Positions 7,796-17,618 of a DNA stretch of 64,000 nt are shown here, piece by piece. The notes beneath the pieces are model-generated. The model had not been told where the DNA came from. It saw only the letters and a program-made list of their open reading frames with translations, and made no database searches. This DNA comes from Flavobacterium anhuiense (GTDB taxonomy: Bacteria; Bacteroidota; Bacteroidia; Flavobacteriales; Flavobacteriaceae). The position numbers and the translations under genes were made by a program. The stretch is from positions 1 through 64,000 of the forward strand of contig NZ_JUIV01000009.1 in NCBI RefSeq assembly GCF_004151235.1, read 5' to 3'. Within the stretch, counting starts at the first letter, position 1, and each line of letters opens with the position of its first letter.

Positions 7796-8412
7796 AGATT
7801 GATTTGATTTAAAAATAATGATATAAAAATTATAAAGTTTTTTTGAAGAAATGGTATCAAAATAAAATTTAACAGATTTTTTTTGATTTTAGGGATTTTA
7901 TAATTTTTGGAGCTAGTTGTCGAATTTCAAAATTATATTTTAACATTTCAGCCAGTTTTGTTAATTATTCTTAATTGTCTGCTAGTTTAAGATATTTTTA
8001 AATTAATTTTGTGGCACTCTAAAAAACGTAATGCAGATAGGTTTTTTTATCAGCATTGGCAACAGCCAAAATTGAGAATTATCTGCAAACTGAAACCGCA
8101 TTGTATGATTTTAAAAATAAGATAAATTAAAGATTCTACACAAAGTAATACCGAGAGAACACTTTGTATAGGTTTTTAATTTATTTTAATTGGATTTTGT
8201 ATAGTGTTTTTAGTTTGTTAAGGTTTTCTAAAACATTAATTTCTCAAAAAAAGTTATTGCTAACAGATTTAATCGGCTTTTAAGGAATACTAAAATTGTT
8301 TCCTGCGACTGCTCTATAAGATATTTCGTTTCCTATCGGGAGCTGTCAAAAAGAAGAAAAAATATTAAGCATTGGGTTCTAAGAGTACAAAGCTTAAAAA
8401 AAATAAAAAACA
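7796..8412 (+). promoter_or_regulatory. 617-base gap: putative promoter and structured leader of fabH
   Basis: No convincing ORF. TAATTTTG at 8004-8011 matches the -7 consensus, which would give a leader of about 395 nt. Possible stems within it are: GCAGATA at 8034 with TATCTGC near 8087; ACAAAGT at 8140 with ACTTTGT at 8160; and GACTGCTC (8307-8314) with GAGCTGTC (8340-8347) enclosing GATA/TATC. The gap could hold a structured 5' leader or a small RNA; I recognise no known family. Confidence 0.35.
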
Positions 8413-9459
8413 ATGAGCGCAGTAATTACAGCTATAGGTGGTTACGTACCATCATCAATTTTGACCAACAAAAAAATTTCAGAGACAGTTGATACATCGG
8501 AGGAATGGATCATTAAAAGAACTGGAATTAGAGAACGTAGAATCGCAGACGACGACACAGCAACATCTGATCTTGCCGCAGCAGCGATTGAAAATCTTAT
8601 CGAAAATTATAATGTAGATCGTGGAGAAATAGAAGCGTTGTTAGTAGCAACAGCAACTCCAGATCACATTTTAGCACCAACAGCAAGTATTGTTTGCGAT
8701 AAAAGCGGACTTACAAATGCTTTTGGAATTGACATGAATGCGGCTTGCAGTGGATTTTTGTATGCGCTGGAAATGGGAGCAAACATGATCGAAAGTGGAC
8801 GCTACAAAAAACTAATCATCGTTGGAGCAGATAAAATGAGCTCTATCGTAGATTATGAAGACCGTAATACCTGTATTCTTTTTGGAGATGGTGCAGGAGC
8901 CGTTTTATTAGAAAAAAGCGAATCTGATGCAGGTTTAATGAAAACTATCTTGAAAACCGACGGAAGTGGAGTTTCTTCTTTGGCTGTTCCAGCGGGAGGT
9001 TCTAGAAATCCAACTTCTATGCAGAGTCTTTTACATAGAACACACTATTTAAAACAAGACGGAGCTTTTGTATTTAAAAGAGCCGTTGCTGCCATGAGCC
9101 AAGTTTCTCAAGACGCTTTGGCAAAAAATGAATTGGAAGCTGACCAAATTGACTGGGTAGTTCCACATCAGGCTAATTTGAGAATTATTACAGCTGTGGG
9201 CGAAAGTTTAGGTATTGATTTTGAAAAAGTAAAAGTAAATATCGACCGTTACGGAAATACAACATCTGCAACAGTTCCGTTGTGTTTATGGGACTTCAAA
9301 GATGATTTCAAAGAAGGTCAAAATGTATTGATTACTACATTTGGAGCAGGATTCTCTTGGGGTGCAACTTGCTTAAAATGGGGCGTTATGCGCGATAAAA
9401 AAGTAGTTGAAACTATTAAAGCCGATAACAAAGAAGAAGGTGTTCTAGTGGAACACTAA
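8413..9459 (+). CDS. fabH: 3-oxoacyl-ACP synthase III (FabH family)
   Basis: 348-residue thiolase-fold condensing enzyme that starts fatty-acid synthesis by joining acyl-CoA to malonyl-ACP. The whole triad is present: Cys112 in NAACSGF, His252 in VVPHQAN and Asn282 in YGNTTSA. The C-terminal TFGAGFSWGA loop is also typical. It is away from the usual rpmF/plsX/accB cluster, so is probably one of several FabH paralogs; it could supply branched or specialised acyl chains. The C-terminus is slightly longer than E. coli FabH. The kinase gene that follows begins 38 bases later and may share the transcript. Confidence 0.9.
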   Translation: MSAVITAIGGYVPSSILTNKKISETVDTSEEWIIKRTGIRERRIADDDTATSDLAAAAIENLIENYNVDRGEIEALLVATATPDHILAPTASIVCDKSGLTNAFGIDMNAACSGFLYALEMGANMIESGRYKKLIIVGADKMSSIVDYEDRNTCILFGDGAGAVLLEKSESDAGLMKTILKTDGSGVSSLAVPAGGSRNPTSMQSLLHRTHYLKQDGAFVFKRAVAAMSQVSQDALAKNELEADQIDWVVPHQANLRIITAVGESLGIDFEKVKVNIDRYGNTTSATVPLCLWDFKDDFKEGQNVLITTFGAGFSWGATCLKWGVMRDKKVVETIKADNKEEGVLVEH

Positions 9460-9497
9460 TAAAATAGGATTTTTCAATTTTACAGTTGAGGGAATAA

Positions 9498-10592
9498 ATG
9501 GGTAGAAAGAACCAAAATAAAAAATCGGGCAAGAATTTTTTCTATAAATACTACAGAGTTATAGTAATTCCAGCCGTTTTTTTGGTTTATCTTTCATCTT
9601 ATTATTTTCTAAATCCGTACAGAAATTTTGAAGAAGAAGGTTTGCTCGATTTAGACCAGACCTTCGACATCTTCATTATTTTATTGTATTGCGCCATACT
9701 TACAGAGCTCACTTTGTTTGTTGGCCGAAAGTTAAATTATTACATAAGTTGGGAGCAAAATCCAGCCTTTAGGGCCATTGCCCAGTTTATCTGCTTAATT
9801 GCAGGAAATATTCTTCTTAATTACTTTTTTTCATGGCTTTGGGATTATTTATACCCGTGTACAGCTTTAGAAGAAAATGATTTGGTTACCATTTGGCAAT
9901 CCAAAATCATGGCGGCCATTATATCACTATTTATAAGTGCTATTCATACTGGAATTTTTCTTTTAAACAGATGGCGTTTAAATGCGATAGAAACAGCTGA
10001 ATTAAAAGTGAAAGCTTCAGAACTTCAAGAAGCCGTAACACGTTCGAAATTAGAGTCTCTAAAAATGCAGTTAGATCCGCATTTTGTGTTCAATAATTTC
10101 AGCACTTTGACCGAATTGATTTATGAAGATCAGAAAGAAGCGGCTTCGTTCTTAGAAAATATAACGAGAGTATATCGTTATATGATTTCAAATTCAAACA
10201 AAGATACCATTACAGTAAAAGAGGAAATAGAATTCCTGAATGCCTATTTTTATTTATTGAAAAAAAGATTAGGCGAAAAAATTGATTTGAAGATTAATAT
10301 CGATTCTGCTTCGTTGGCACTTCATTTACCGCCTTTGACCTTGCAATTGTTGGTAGAAAACGCGGTAAAACACAATATGGCAACTTTGACTAATCCGCTA
10401 ACCATTTCTGTTTTTTCGGATTCTGGTGATATTATCGTTCGAAATAATCTGCAAAGAACCGCTGGAAAAACGTTGACTTCAACAGGAATTGGAAATAAAA
10501 ACATCGAATTTCGTTATAAAATTTTATCTCAGAGAATGCCGATTTTCACAGAAACAAATGGCTATTATGAAGTACGTCTGCCATTAATTTAA
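9498..10592 (+). CDS. LytS/YehU-type sensor histidine kinase
   Basis: 364-residue membrane kinase of the same family as the gene at 229. About four transmembrane segments occupy the first 165 residues. A helical linker leads to LQLDPHFVFN-like phosphoacceptor sequence (KMQLDPHFVFNNF, His195), then the N-box QLLVENAVKHN and G-box STGIGNKNIEFRY. It is followed after 5 bases by its LytTR regulator. Because the RND efflux operon lies just downstream, this pair could control the pump, though a 400-base palindrome separates them. Confidence 0.9.
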   Translation: MGRKNQNKKSGKNFFYKYYRVIVIPAVFLVYLSSYYFLNPYRNFEEEGLLDLDQTFDIFIILLYCAILTELTLFVGRKLNYYISWEQNPAFRAIAQFICLIAGNILLNYFFSWLWDYLYPCTALEENDLVTIWQSKIMAAIISLFISAIHTGIFLLNRWRLNAIETAELKVKASELQEAVTRSKLESLKMQLDPHFVFNNFSTLTELIYEDQKEAASFLENITRVYRYMISNSNKDTITVKEEIEFLNAYFYLLKKRLGEKIDLKINIDSASLALHLPPLTLQLLVENAVKHNMATLTNPLTISVFSDSGDIIVRNNLQRTAGKTLTSTGIGNKNIEFRYKILSQRMPIFTETNGYYEVRLPLI

Positions 10593-10597
10593 GAGTT

Positions 10598-11353
10598 ATG
10601 AAGATTTTAATTGTAGAAGATGAAAGCATTAACGCTAGCCGATTAAAAAGGCTGTTGGAAGAACTCGAACCCAATTGCGAAATTCTAGGCATTATTGATA
10701 CTGTTGTAGATACTGTTGCATGGCTAAAATCGAATCCATGTCCAGATTTAATTACAATGGACATTCGTTTAGCAGATGGACTGAGTTTTGCTATTTTTGA
10801 CGAAATCGAAATCACTTGTCCTGTAATTTTCACCACAGCATATGACGAATATGCGATTCGAGCTTTTAAGGTAAATAGCATCGATTATTTGATGAAGCCC
10901 ATCGAAAAAAACGAATTGGAATTCGCCTTAACTAAATTCAAATCTTTAAATAAAAATGAAACCAGCGTAACCAATATCGCTGGAATTCTAAAAGAACTTA
11001 TACAAAAGCCAGTATTCAGAATGCGCTTTTTAGTAACGCATCGTGACGGCTACAAAAGTGTAGATGTTGCCGATATCGACTTTATCTATTCGGAATTTAA
11101 AACCAGCAATCTGTTCCTAAAATCGGGTGTTATTATCTCGATTCCGCAAACTATGGAAGAACTGGAACAGGAATTAGATCCGAACATTTTCTTCCGTGCC
11201 AACCGCCAGTTTTTCATTCGCGCGGAAAGCATCAAATCTATTGCGAACTACTTCAACGCAAAATTAAAAATCCAATTAAAACTAGATCCCGAACGCGAGG
11301 TAATCATTAGCCGAGAAAAAACACCTTTCTTTAAACAGTGGATGGATAGATAA
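10598..11353 (+). CDS. LytTR-family response regulator
   Basis: 251-residue regulator. The receiver domain has the acidic pair in ILIVEDE, phosphoacceptor Asp55 in LITMDIRL and switch Lys in YLMKPIE. The C-terminal LytTR DNA-binding domain (about 145-250) has FFRANRQFFIRAESI. The start ATG lies 5 bases after the kinase stop. Same architecture as the 1226 gene, and similar throughout, so the two pairs are paralogs. Likely target by proximity is the RND pump at 11861-17601; this is inference only. Confidence 0.9.
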   Translation: MKILIVEDESINASRLKRLLEELEPNCEILGIIDTVVDTVAWLKSNPCPDLITMDIRLADGLSFAIFDEIEITCPVIFTTAYDEYAIRAFKVNSIDYLMKPIEKNELEFALTKFKSLNKNETSVTNIAGILKELIQKPVFRMRFLVTHRDGYKSVDVADIDFIYSEFKTSNLFLKSGVIISIPQTMEELEQELDPNIFFRANRQFFIRAESIKSIANYFNAKLKIQLKLDPEREVIISREKTPFFKQWMDR

Positions 11354-11357
11354 AGTT

Positions 11358-11743
11358 GCTAAGGTTCTGAGATGCTAAGGTGCTAAGGTTTTTTTTCGCC
11401 ACGAATTCACAAATTTTTTTGATACGGAGATGCGATTTTTTTGCTACAAATTCCACGAACTTCCGCAAATTTTTTCCTGTATTTATGATGTTTTGCTCTC
11501 ATTTTTGTCATTTCGACGAAGGAGAAATCTCCGCAAGTAGCTCCATAATCTATAGCCAATCTTTGTAGAGTTTCTCGCGGAGATTTCTCCTTCGTCGAAA
11601 TGACAAACTTTGCGTTTTACCAACTTGGCGATAAAAATTCGAGATATTATCTGCAGTATTGCACAAAACAATTTAATTTGAGAAAATTCGTGGAATTCGT
11701 GGCAGAAAAAAAACTTAGAATCTTAGTATCTCAGAACCTTAGC
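11358..11743. repeat. Three-shell concentric palindrome upstream of the efflux operon
   Basis: Paired arms: 11358-11373 with 11728-11743 (16 of 16, GCTAAGGTTCTGAGAT type); 11398-11408 with 11693-11703 (11 of 11, GCCACGAATTC type); 11507-11534 with 11577-11604 (28 of 28, the same element as 19-110). ORFs running through it (11380-11568, 11483-11671, and the extension 11600-11860) are repeat-derived, not genes. Confidence 0.9.
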
Positions 11744-11860
11744 ACCTCAAAAAAAACATCCGTTTCAGTATCAAAATATGTCGTTTGGGTAAATTTCTTC
11801 CATAAAAAAGCGGTTTTACGCTGTTATTTTGCTGCCAAATTTGAGGTAATTCATTTAAAA

Positions 11861-13006
11861 ATGAAAAGTAAAATGACAAAACAGTATTTTAAAAATAATA
11901 ACGCAATTGGCAGGATTGCAATTTTATTGATAATGATCTCCCTTTCTTCATGTGGAAAAAGTGGAGATGCGCAAATGGCTCCGCCAAAGCCAGAAGTAGA
12001 CTTTCTTCAGACCAATTCGGCAACAGGAGAAGTAGAAAAGAAATATCCAGGTACAGTCGAAGGTACTGTAAACGTTGATATAAAAGCTCAGGTATCAGGT
12101 TATCTTGAAGCTATTTATGTAAAAGAAGGAGACTATGTAGCCAAAGGACAATCTCTTTTTAAAATTAAAGGCGACGTTTACGCCGAACAAGTAAACAACA
12201 GTCGTGCAGCTTACAAAAGCGCTTTAGCAAATCAAGCGAATGCGAAATTGGAAGTGGAAAAAATTAAGCCTTTGGTTGAAGGAAAAGTTTTCTCAGACAT
12301 GCAGTTAAAAACTGCGCAAGCCAATTACGAAGCCGCAACAGCACAAGTAGCACAAGCTAAAGCCGCTTTGGGATCATCTCAGTTAAATGCCGATTTCTCT
12401 TTGATTAAAGCTCCCGTAAGCGGCTATATTAGCCGTATTCCAAACCGAATTGGAAATTTAGTTACACCAGCTGACGCCGTTCCATTAACTACACTTTCGG
12501 AGATTAATAGCGTATTTGTATATTTTTCTTTGACAGAAGCAGACTATTTGGCTTTTTCAAAAGACGCAAAAAACAATCAGACCGTAAGTTTAATTATGGC
12601 CGATGACAGCGAGTACGATCAAAAAGGAAAACTGGAAGTTGCCAGCGGAAACATCGATCGTGCAACAGGAACAATTGCTTTAAAAGCCATCTTCCCAAAT
12701 CCGAAGAAAATATTGCGTTCAGGAGGTTCTGCAAGAATTGTATTGAACAAAAGTTTGTCATCAGTTATAACAGTTCCGATGGCGAGCGTAAAAGATATTC
12801 AGGATAAATTTTTTGTTTTTGTTTTAAAAGAAGGCAATAAAGTAGCCATGGTTCCAATTGAAATCGCAGGAAGTGCCGGATCAGATTATTTCGTGAAATC
12901 TGGATTGAAATCTGGAGATAAAGTAGCGCTGAATAATATCGACATGCTTTACGATAAAATGGAAGTTGTTCCAAAAATAGCCACTGCAAACACAAGCAGT
13001 AAATAA
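11861..13006 (+). CDS. RND efflux periplasmic adaptor (lipoprotein)
   Basis: Membrane-fusion protein of a tripartite RND pump, linking the inner-membrane transporter to the outer-membrane channel. With the ATG at 11861 it is 381 aa with a lipoprotein signal (hydrophobic stretch, SLSSC lipobox, Cys31). It has the barrel-sandwich lipoyl halves (VDIKAQVSGYLEAIYVKEGDYVAKGQ and FSLIKAPVSGYISR), an alpha-helical hairpin between them (about 105-160), then beta-barrel and membrane-proximal domains. The open frame runs upstream to 11600, but those residues come from the palindromic repeat, so I exclude them; ATG 11873 is an alternative. First gene of a three-gene operon, 27 bases before the permease. 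Confidence 0.92.
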   Translation: MKSKMTKQYFKNNNAIGRIAILLIMISLSSCGKSGDAQMAPPKPEVDFLQTNSATGEVEKKYPGTVEGTVNVDIKAQVSGYLEAIYVKEGDYVAKGQSLFKIKGDVYAEQVNNSRAAYKSALANQANAKLEVEKIKPLVEGKVFSDMQLKTAQANYEAATAQVAQAKAALGSSQLNADFSLIKAPVSGYISRIPNRIGNLVTPADAVPLTTLSEINSVFVYFSLTEADYLAFSKDAKNNQTVSLIMADDSEYDQKGKLEVASGNIDRATGTIALKAIFPNPKKILRSGGSARIVLNKSLSSVITVPMASVKDIQDKFFVFVLKEGNKVAMVPIEIAGSAGSDYFVKSGLKSGDKVALNNIDMLYDKMEVVPKIATANTSSK

Positions 13007-13033
13007 TTTTTCATTCAATAAAATAACATTTCC

Positions 13034-16000
13034 ATGTTAAAGAAAATAATAGACAGGCCAGTATTGGCCACAGTTATCTCTATTGTACTGGTTATACTGG
13101 GGATTATAGGTCTTACCCGATTATCGGTAACAAGATTCCCAGATATTTCGCCGCCAACAGTTATGGTAAGCGGTTCGTATCCGGGAGGAAATAGCGAAAC
13201 CGTTATTCGTTCGGTAGTAACGCCTTTAGAAGAGCAGATTAACGGAGTTGAAAACATGCAGTACATTAAATCTACTGCTAGTAATGACGGATCTTTTTCG
13301 ATCAGTGTTATTTTCAAACAAGGTGTAGATCCTGATCAGGCTGCGGTAAACGTACAGAATAGAGTGCAGCAAGCAACGCCAAAACTGCCTCAAGAAGTTA
13401 TCCGAATGGGATTGACGACTTCGAAACAGCAAAATAGTATGATTGTTATTTTCAACTTGTATACAGATGATAATAGCAAATACGACGAATTGTTTTTGCA
13501 GAATTACGCAAATATCAACTTAGTGCCTCAAATGAAACGTGTTCCAGGAGTAGGGCAGGTTCAGATTTTTGGGGTGAAAGATTATTCGATGAGAATTTGG
13601 CTAGATCCTCGCAAAATGGCAAATGCAGGTTTAGTTCCGTCAGATGTAACTCAAGCTATTGCAGAACAGAGTTTAGAATCGGCTCCGGGAAAACTGGGCG
13701 AAGAATCTTCTGCAGCATTAGAATATGTAATACGTTACAAAGGAAAAAAGAATAAGCCAGAACAATATGAAAATATTGTCGTTAAAAATAATGGAAGTAA
13801 TGTCTTAAGATTAAAAGATGTTGCACGAGTTGAATTTGGTTCTATTTCGTATAGCGGAGACAATAAATCGAACAGTAAAAATGCTGTTACGATGGCGATT
13901 TTACAAACTTCGGGTTCTAATGCAAATGACATTGAAATCGGAATCAACAAAGAAGTAGAACGATTATCTAAATCTTTCCCTCCAGGTATCAAATACGTTA
14001 ATGTAATGAGTACCAAAGAAAGATTGGACGAAGCAACGGGACAAGTAAAATCGACTTTGATTGAAGCTTTTATTCTGGTATTTATCGTCGTGTTTATTTT
14101 CCTTCAGGACATTCGCTCGACGATTATTCCAGCTATTGCAGTTCCGGTTGCGATTGTAGGAACGTTTTTCTTCTTATTGGTTTTTGGATTTACGATTAAT
14201 ATTCTAACGCTTTTTGCCTTGGTGTTAGCGATCGGAATTGTGGTCGATGATGCCATTGTAGTTGTCGAAGCCGTGCATAGTAAAATGGAAGAAGACGAAG
14301 GAATTTCGGCCAAAGAAGCAACACACGGTGCAATGGCAGAAATTACAGGAGCCGTTATTTCGATCACTTTGGTCATGTCGGCGGTATTTATCCCAATTGG
14401 ATTTATGACAGGATCTTCTGGAATTTTCTATAAGCAATTTGCTTATACGTTGGCGATTGCGATTATCATTTCGGCTGTAAATGCCTTGACTTTAACGCCT
14501 GCATTATGTGCGCTTCTGCTAAAAAATCATGGACATAAGCATGGAGAAAATGAACATAAAACGAGTTTTAAAGACCGTTTTTTCGTCGGATTTAATAGCG
14601 GTTTCAACAATTTAACGGGAAGATACATTAAAGGTGTTCGTTTCTTAATTGGCAGAAAATGGCTTGCAGCAGGATTAGTTGCTGGAATTACAGCCATTGC
14701 GGTTTACACGATGATGTCTACGCCAAAAAGTTTTGTACCTCTTGAAGATGATGGTTTTATGGTGTACAGTTTATCAATGCCACCAGGAACAGCTTTGGAT
14801 CGTACTACGGCCGTAATTCAGAAATTAGAAAAAGAATTGGCTCCAATAGAAGCAATTGATGTAAACACAAGTATTACAGGATTCAATATTTTGAGTAATA
14901 GTGCCAGCCCTGCTTACGGATTAGGTTTTATCAAACTAAAACCTAAAAAAGATAGGGGAGCAGTTAAGGATATTGAAGAAATCATGAATATCGTAAGCGG
15001 AAAATTGGCTAAAATTAAAGAAGGCCAAATTATGGTTTTCAGAATGCCTCCTGTTGAAGGATTTGGTGTAACGAGCGGTGCCGAAATCGTGTTGCAGGAC
15101 AGAATGGCGAGAAGTCCAGAAACTTTAAAAGCGATGTCTGATAAAGTAATCGCACAGATTATGAAACAACCAGGAGTGCAATATGCCTACACGACTTTTA
15201 GAGCCGATTATCCGCAATTGGAATTGGAAGTTGACGAAGATAAAGCACGCCAAATGGGTGTAAATATCAAAGAACTTTTAGGAAATATTCAGACGTATTT
15301 TGCAGGAGATCAATCAGCTGACTTTTCGAGATTTGGTAAATTTTACCGTGTGAATGTAAAAGCCGATGGTATTTTTAGAATGGATGAAGATGCTTTTAAT
15401 GAGATTTTTGTGAGAAATGCCGATATGCAAATGGTTCCTGTAAAATCTATAGTGAAATTCCACAAAGTGTACGGACCAGAATCCGTAAACCGTTACAACC
15501 TTTATAATTCGGTAAATATTACAGCGATGGCTTTGCCTGGTTATAGTAACGGACAAATTATGGAGAATCTGGAACAAGTTTTAGATAAACTGCCTTCTGA
15601 TTACACTTACGAATGGACAGGTTTAAGTTTGGAAGAAAAAGCAGGAGGAAGCCAGACTGTTGCCATCTTCGGATTATGTCTATTGTTTGTATTCTTCTTA
15701 TTGGCAGCGCAGTACGAAAGTTATTTATTGCCACTTGCTGTATTGCTTTCTATTCCGACTGGAATTTTAGGGGCTTTCGCTGGAATTAAAGCAGTTGGTT
15801 TAGATAATAATATTTACGTTCAGGTCGGATTAATTATGCTTGTTGGACTTTTGGCGAAAAATGCCATTTTGATCGTGGAGTTTGCCTTACAAAGACGTCT
15901 TGCTGGATTAACGATAATCGACGCAGCAATTGAAGGAGCAAAATCAAGGTTGCGACCAATTATTATGACTTCGCTGGCATTTATTGTAGGTATGATTCCG

Positions 16001-16189
16001 TTGATGTTTGCTTCTGGAGGAACTGCAGTCGGAAACCGATCTATCAGTGTGAGTGCGGCAGTCGGAATGTTTAGCGGTGTTGTTTTGGGAATTTTTGTGA
16101 TTCCGTTACTTTTCATTGTATTCCAATATTTACAGGAAAAAGTATCAAGAAAGAAGATTGCGACTCAAGTTCAAACGATAAAAGAATAA
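13034..16189 (+). CDS. RND efflux transporter, HAE1 family (AcrB-like)
   Basis: 1051-residue inner-membrane proton/drug antiporter. It shows TM1 after LKKIIDRPVLA, the porter domain (RFPDISPPTVMVSGSYPGG, IKSTASNDGSFSISVIF), and TM4 LALVLAIGIVVDDAIVVVEA. The two Asp of that segment are the expected proton-relay residues. A second half repeats the layout (GLLAKNAILIVEFA, RLRPIIMTSLAFIVGMIPL). Length and 12-TM layout match the family. The hydrophilic insert near residue 500 (KNHGHKHGENEHK) is His-rich but short and cytoplasmic, as often seen in this linker. The next gene starts 2 bases after the stop. Substrates cannot be told from sequence. Confidence 0.95.
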   Translation: MLKKIIDRPVLATVISIVLVILGIIGLTRLSVTRFPDISPPTVMVSGSYPGGNSETVIRSVVTPLEEQINGVENMQYIKSTASNDGSFSISVIFKQGVDPDQAAVNVQNRVQQATPKLPQEVIRMGLTTSKQQNSMIVIFNLYTDDNSKYDELFLQNYANINLVPQMKRVPGVGQVQIFGVKDYSMRIWLDPRKMANAGLVPSDVTQAIAEQSLESAPGKLGEESSAALEYVIRYKGKKNKPEQYENIVVKNNGSNVLRLKDVARVEFGSISYSGDNKSNSKNAVTMAILQTSGSNANDIEIGINKEVERLSKSFPPGIKYVNVMSTKERLDEATGQVKSTLIEAFILVFIVVFIFLQDIRSTIIPAIAVPVAIVGTFFFLLVFGFTINILTLFALVLAIGIVVDDAIVVVEAVHSKMEEDEGISAKEATHGAMAEITGAVISITLVMSAVFIPIGFMTGSSGIFYKQFAYTLAIAIIISAVNALTLTPALCALLLKNHGHKHGENEHKTSFKDRFFVGFNSGFNNLTGRYIKGVRFLIGRKWLAAGLVAGITAIAVYTMMSTPKSFVPLEDDGFMVYSLSMPPGTALDRTTAVIQKLEKELAPIEAIDVNTSITGFNILSNSASPAYGLGFIKLKPKKDRGAVKDIEEIMNIVSGKLAKIKEGQIMVFRMPPVEGFGVTSGAEIVLQDRMARSPETLKAMSDKVIAQIMKQPGVQYAYTTFRADYPQLELEVDEDKARQMGVNIKELLGNIQTYFAGDQSADFSRFGKFYRVNVKADGIFRMDEDAFNEIFVRNADMQMVPVKSIVKFHKVYGPESVNRYNLYNSVNITAMALPGYSNGQIMENLEQVLDKLPSDYTYEWTGLSLEEKAGGSQTVAIFGLCLLFVFFLLAAQYESYLLPLAVLLSIPTGILGAFAGIKAVGLDNNIYVQVGLIMLVGLLAKNAILIVEFALQRRLAGLTIIDAAIEGAKSRLRPIIMTSLAFIVGMIPLMFASGGTAVGNRSISVSAAVGMFSGVVLGIFVIPLLFIVFQYLQEKVSRKKIATQVQTIKE

Positions 16190-16191
16190 GA

Positions 16192-17601
16192 ATGAAAATA
16201 ATATATAAAATTGGAATGGTTTTACTTATTGCATTGATAATGACATCGTGTGTGGTAGGAAAAAAATATTCCCGTACAGAATTAAATGCTCCAGAAAAGT
16301 TCCGCGAAGAAATCGCGGTAACTGGAGATACGGTTTTGCTTCCGTGGAAAAGCTATTACAAAGATCCTCTTCTGGTTGCTTTGATAGAAAAGGCTTTAGT
16401 AAAAAACAATGAAGTTATCATTGCGATGAAAAGCATGGAACAGCTCGACCTCAGTTATAAACAAGCCAAATTATCGTTATTACCTACACTAGATTTCGAT
16501 GCTGGAGCGAGCCGTTCTTATCCGTCTAAAAATTCCCTAAACGGATCTTTAAGCCAGCAGTTTATCGGTAAAGATTATATGGATGACTACAGCGCTAATC
16601 TTCGTCTTTCGTGGGAAGTAGATATTTGGGGAAAAGCAGCCATGCAGAAAAGAGATGCAAAAGCAGCTTATTTTGCTCAAAAAGAGAATCTTTCGGCATT
16701 AAAAACCCGAATTATTGTTCAAGTGGCGCAGTCGTATTACAATCTTTTAGGTTTAGATGAACAGCTTAAAATTGCAGAGAAAAATATCGAGTTGAGCACC
16801 AATACTTTGGACATGATGAAATTGCAATATGCATCGGGTTCAATAAGTTCTTTGGCAGTAAATCAGACCGAAGCTCAGAAGAAAACGGCCGAATTGTTAG
16901 TGCCTTTAGCGAAAGCGAATATTGCAGTTCAAGAAAACGCTTTGCAGATTTTATGCGGAGAATATCCAGATAAGATTGAAAGAGCAGGAAATATTGATGC
17001 TGCCGAAGTTTCGGTTATTTTCCCAACAGGAATTCCAGCTTCGCTTTTAAGCAGAAGACCAGATGTGAAAGCTAGTGAATATGCGGTTATGTCTGCCAAT
17101 GCTAAAACAGGATTGGCAAAAGCAACCATGTATCCGACTTTAAGTTTGAATCCGTCAATTGGGGTTAATTCTTTTGAATTTGAAAACTGGTTCGATTTTC
17201 CAGGTTCAATCACCAAAACTATTGCGGCCAATTTAGCACAGCCGATTTTTAGAAAAAAAGCGTTGCGAACGACTTATGAAGTGGCGGTTTTAGAACAAGA
17301 AAAAGCGGTTGTACAATTCAAACAGTCTTTTATAACGGCAGTTGGCGAAGTAAACGATGCCATGTCTAGAATGAAATATGCTGATGAACGTATAATTTTA
17401 GCAAAAGATAAAGCCGAGTCTTTGGACAAAGCGACTTCAGATGCTTCTTTGCTTTACAAAAGCGGAATGGCCAATTACCTGGAAGTTATCGCAGCTCAAA
17501 ACAGTTCGCTCCAAAACGAATTGGATTTGGTAACAATAAAACTCGAAAAGCTGAATGCAGCAATTAACCTGTACCGTGCTTTAGGCGGCGGAGTAGAGTA
17601 A
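16192..17601 (+). CDS. RND efflux outer-membrane channel lipoprotein (OprM/NodT family)
   Basis: 469-residue outer-membrane factor with a lipobox (LIMTSC, Cys20), two TolC-like repeats of helical hairpins and beta-strand pairs. Motifs include LSWEVDIWGKAAMQKRDAKA in the first repeat and SRRPDVKASEYAVMSANAKTG in the second, both diagnostic for NodT-type factors. It completes the tripartite pump. Start ATG lies 2 bases after the permease stop, so translation is coupled. A good hairpin terminator follows at 17619. Confidence 0.93.
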   Translation: MKIIYKIGMVLLIALIMTSCVVGKKYSRTELNAPEKFREEIAVTGDTVLLPWKSYYKDPLLVALIEKALVKNNEVIIAMKSMEQLDLSYKQAKLSLLPTLDFDAGASRSYPSKNSLNGSLSQQFIGKDYMDDYSANLRLSWEVDIWGKAAMQKRDAKAAYFAQKENLSALKTRIIVQVAQSYYNLLGLDEQLKIAEKNIELSTNTLDMMKLQYASGSISSLAVNQTEAQKKTAELLVPLAKANIAVQENALQILCGEYPDKIERAGNIDAAEVSVIFPTGIPASLLSRRPDVKASEYAVMSANAKTGLAKATMYPTLSLNPSIGVNSFEFENWFDFPGSITKTIAANLAQPIFRKKALRTTYEVAVLEQEKAVVQFKQSFITAVGEVNDAMSRMKYADERIILAKDKAESLDKATSDASLLYKSGMANYLEVIAAQNSSLQNELDLVTIKLEKLNAAINLYRALGGGVE

Positions 17602-17618
17602 TACTTAATTTTTGATGG

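Noticed and set aside
8011..8030. Possible sigma-54 promoter (TGGCAC near 8012)
   Set aside because: There is no TTGC at the required spacing; the -24 box alone is not enough.
11380..11671. Two opposite ORFs (11380-11568 and 11483-11671)
   Set aside because: Both are translations of the palindromic repeat, including the same peptide CHFDEGEIS from each arm, which is what a palindrome gives on both strands.
11600..11860. 87-residue N-terminal extension of the RND adaptor
   Set aside because: Derived from repeat sequence; the lipoprotein signal begins after the ATG at 11861.
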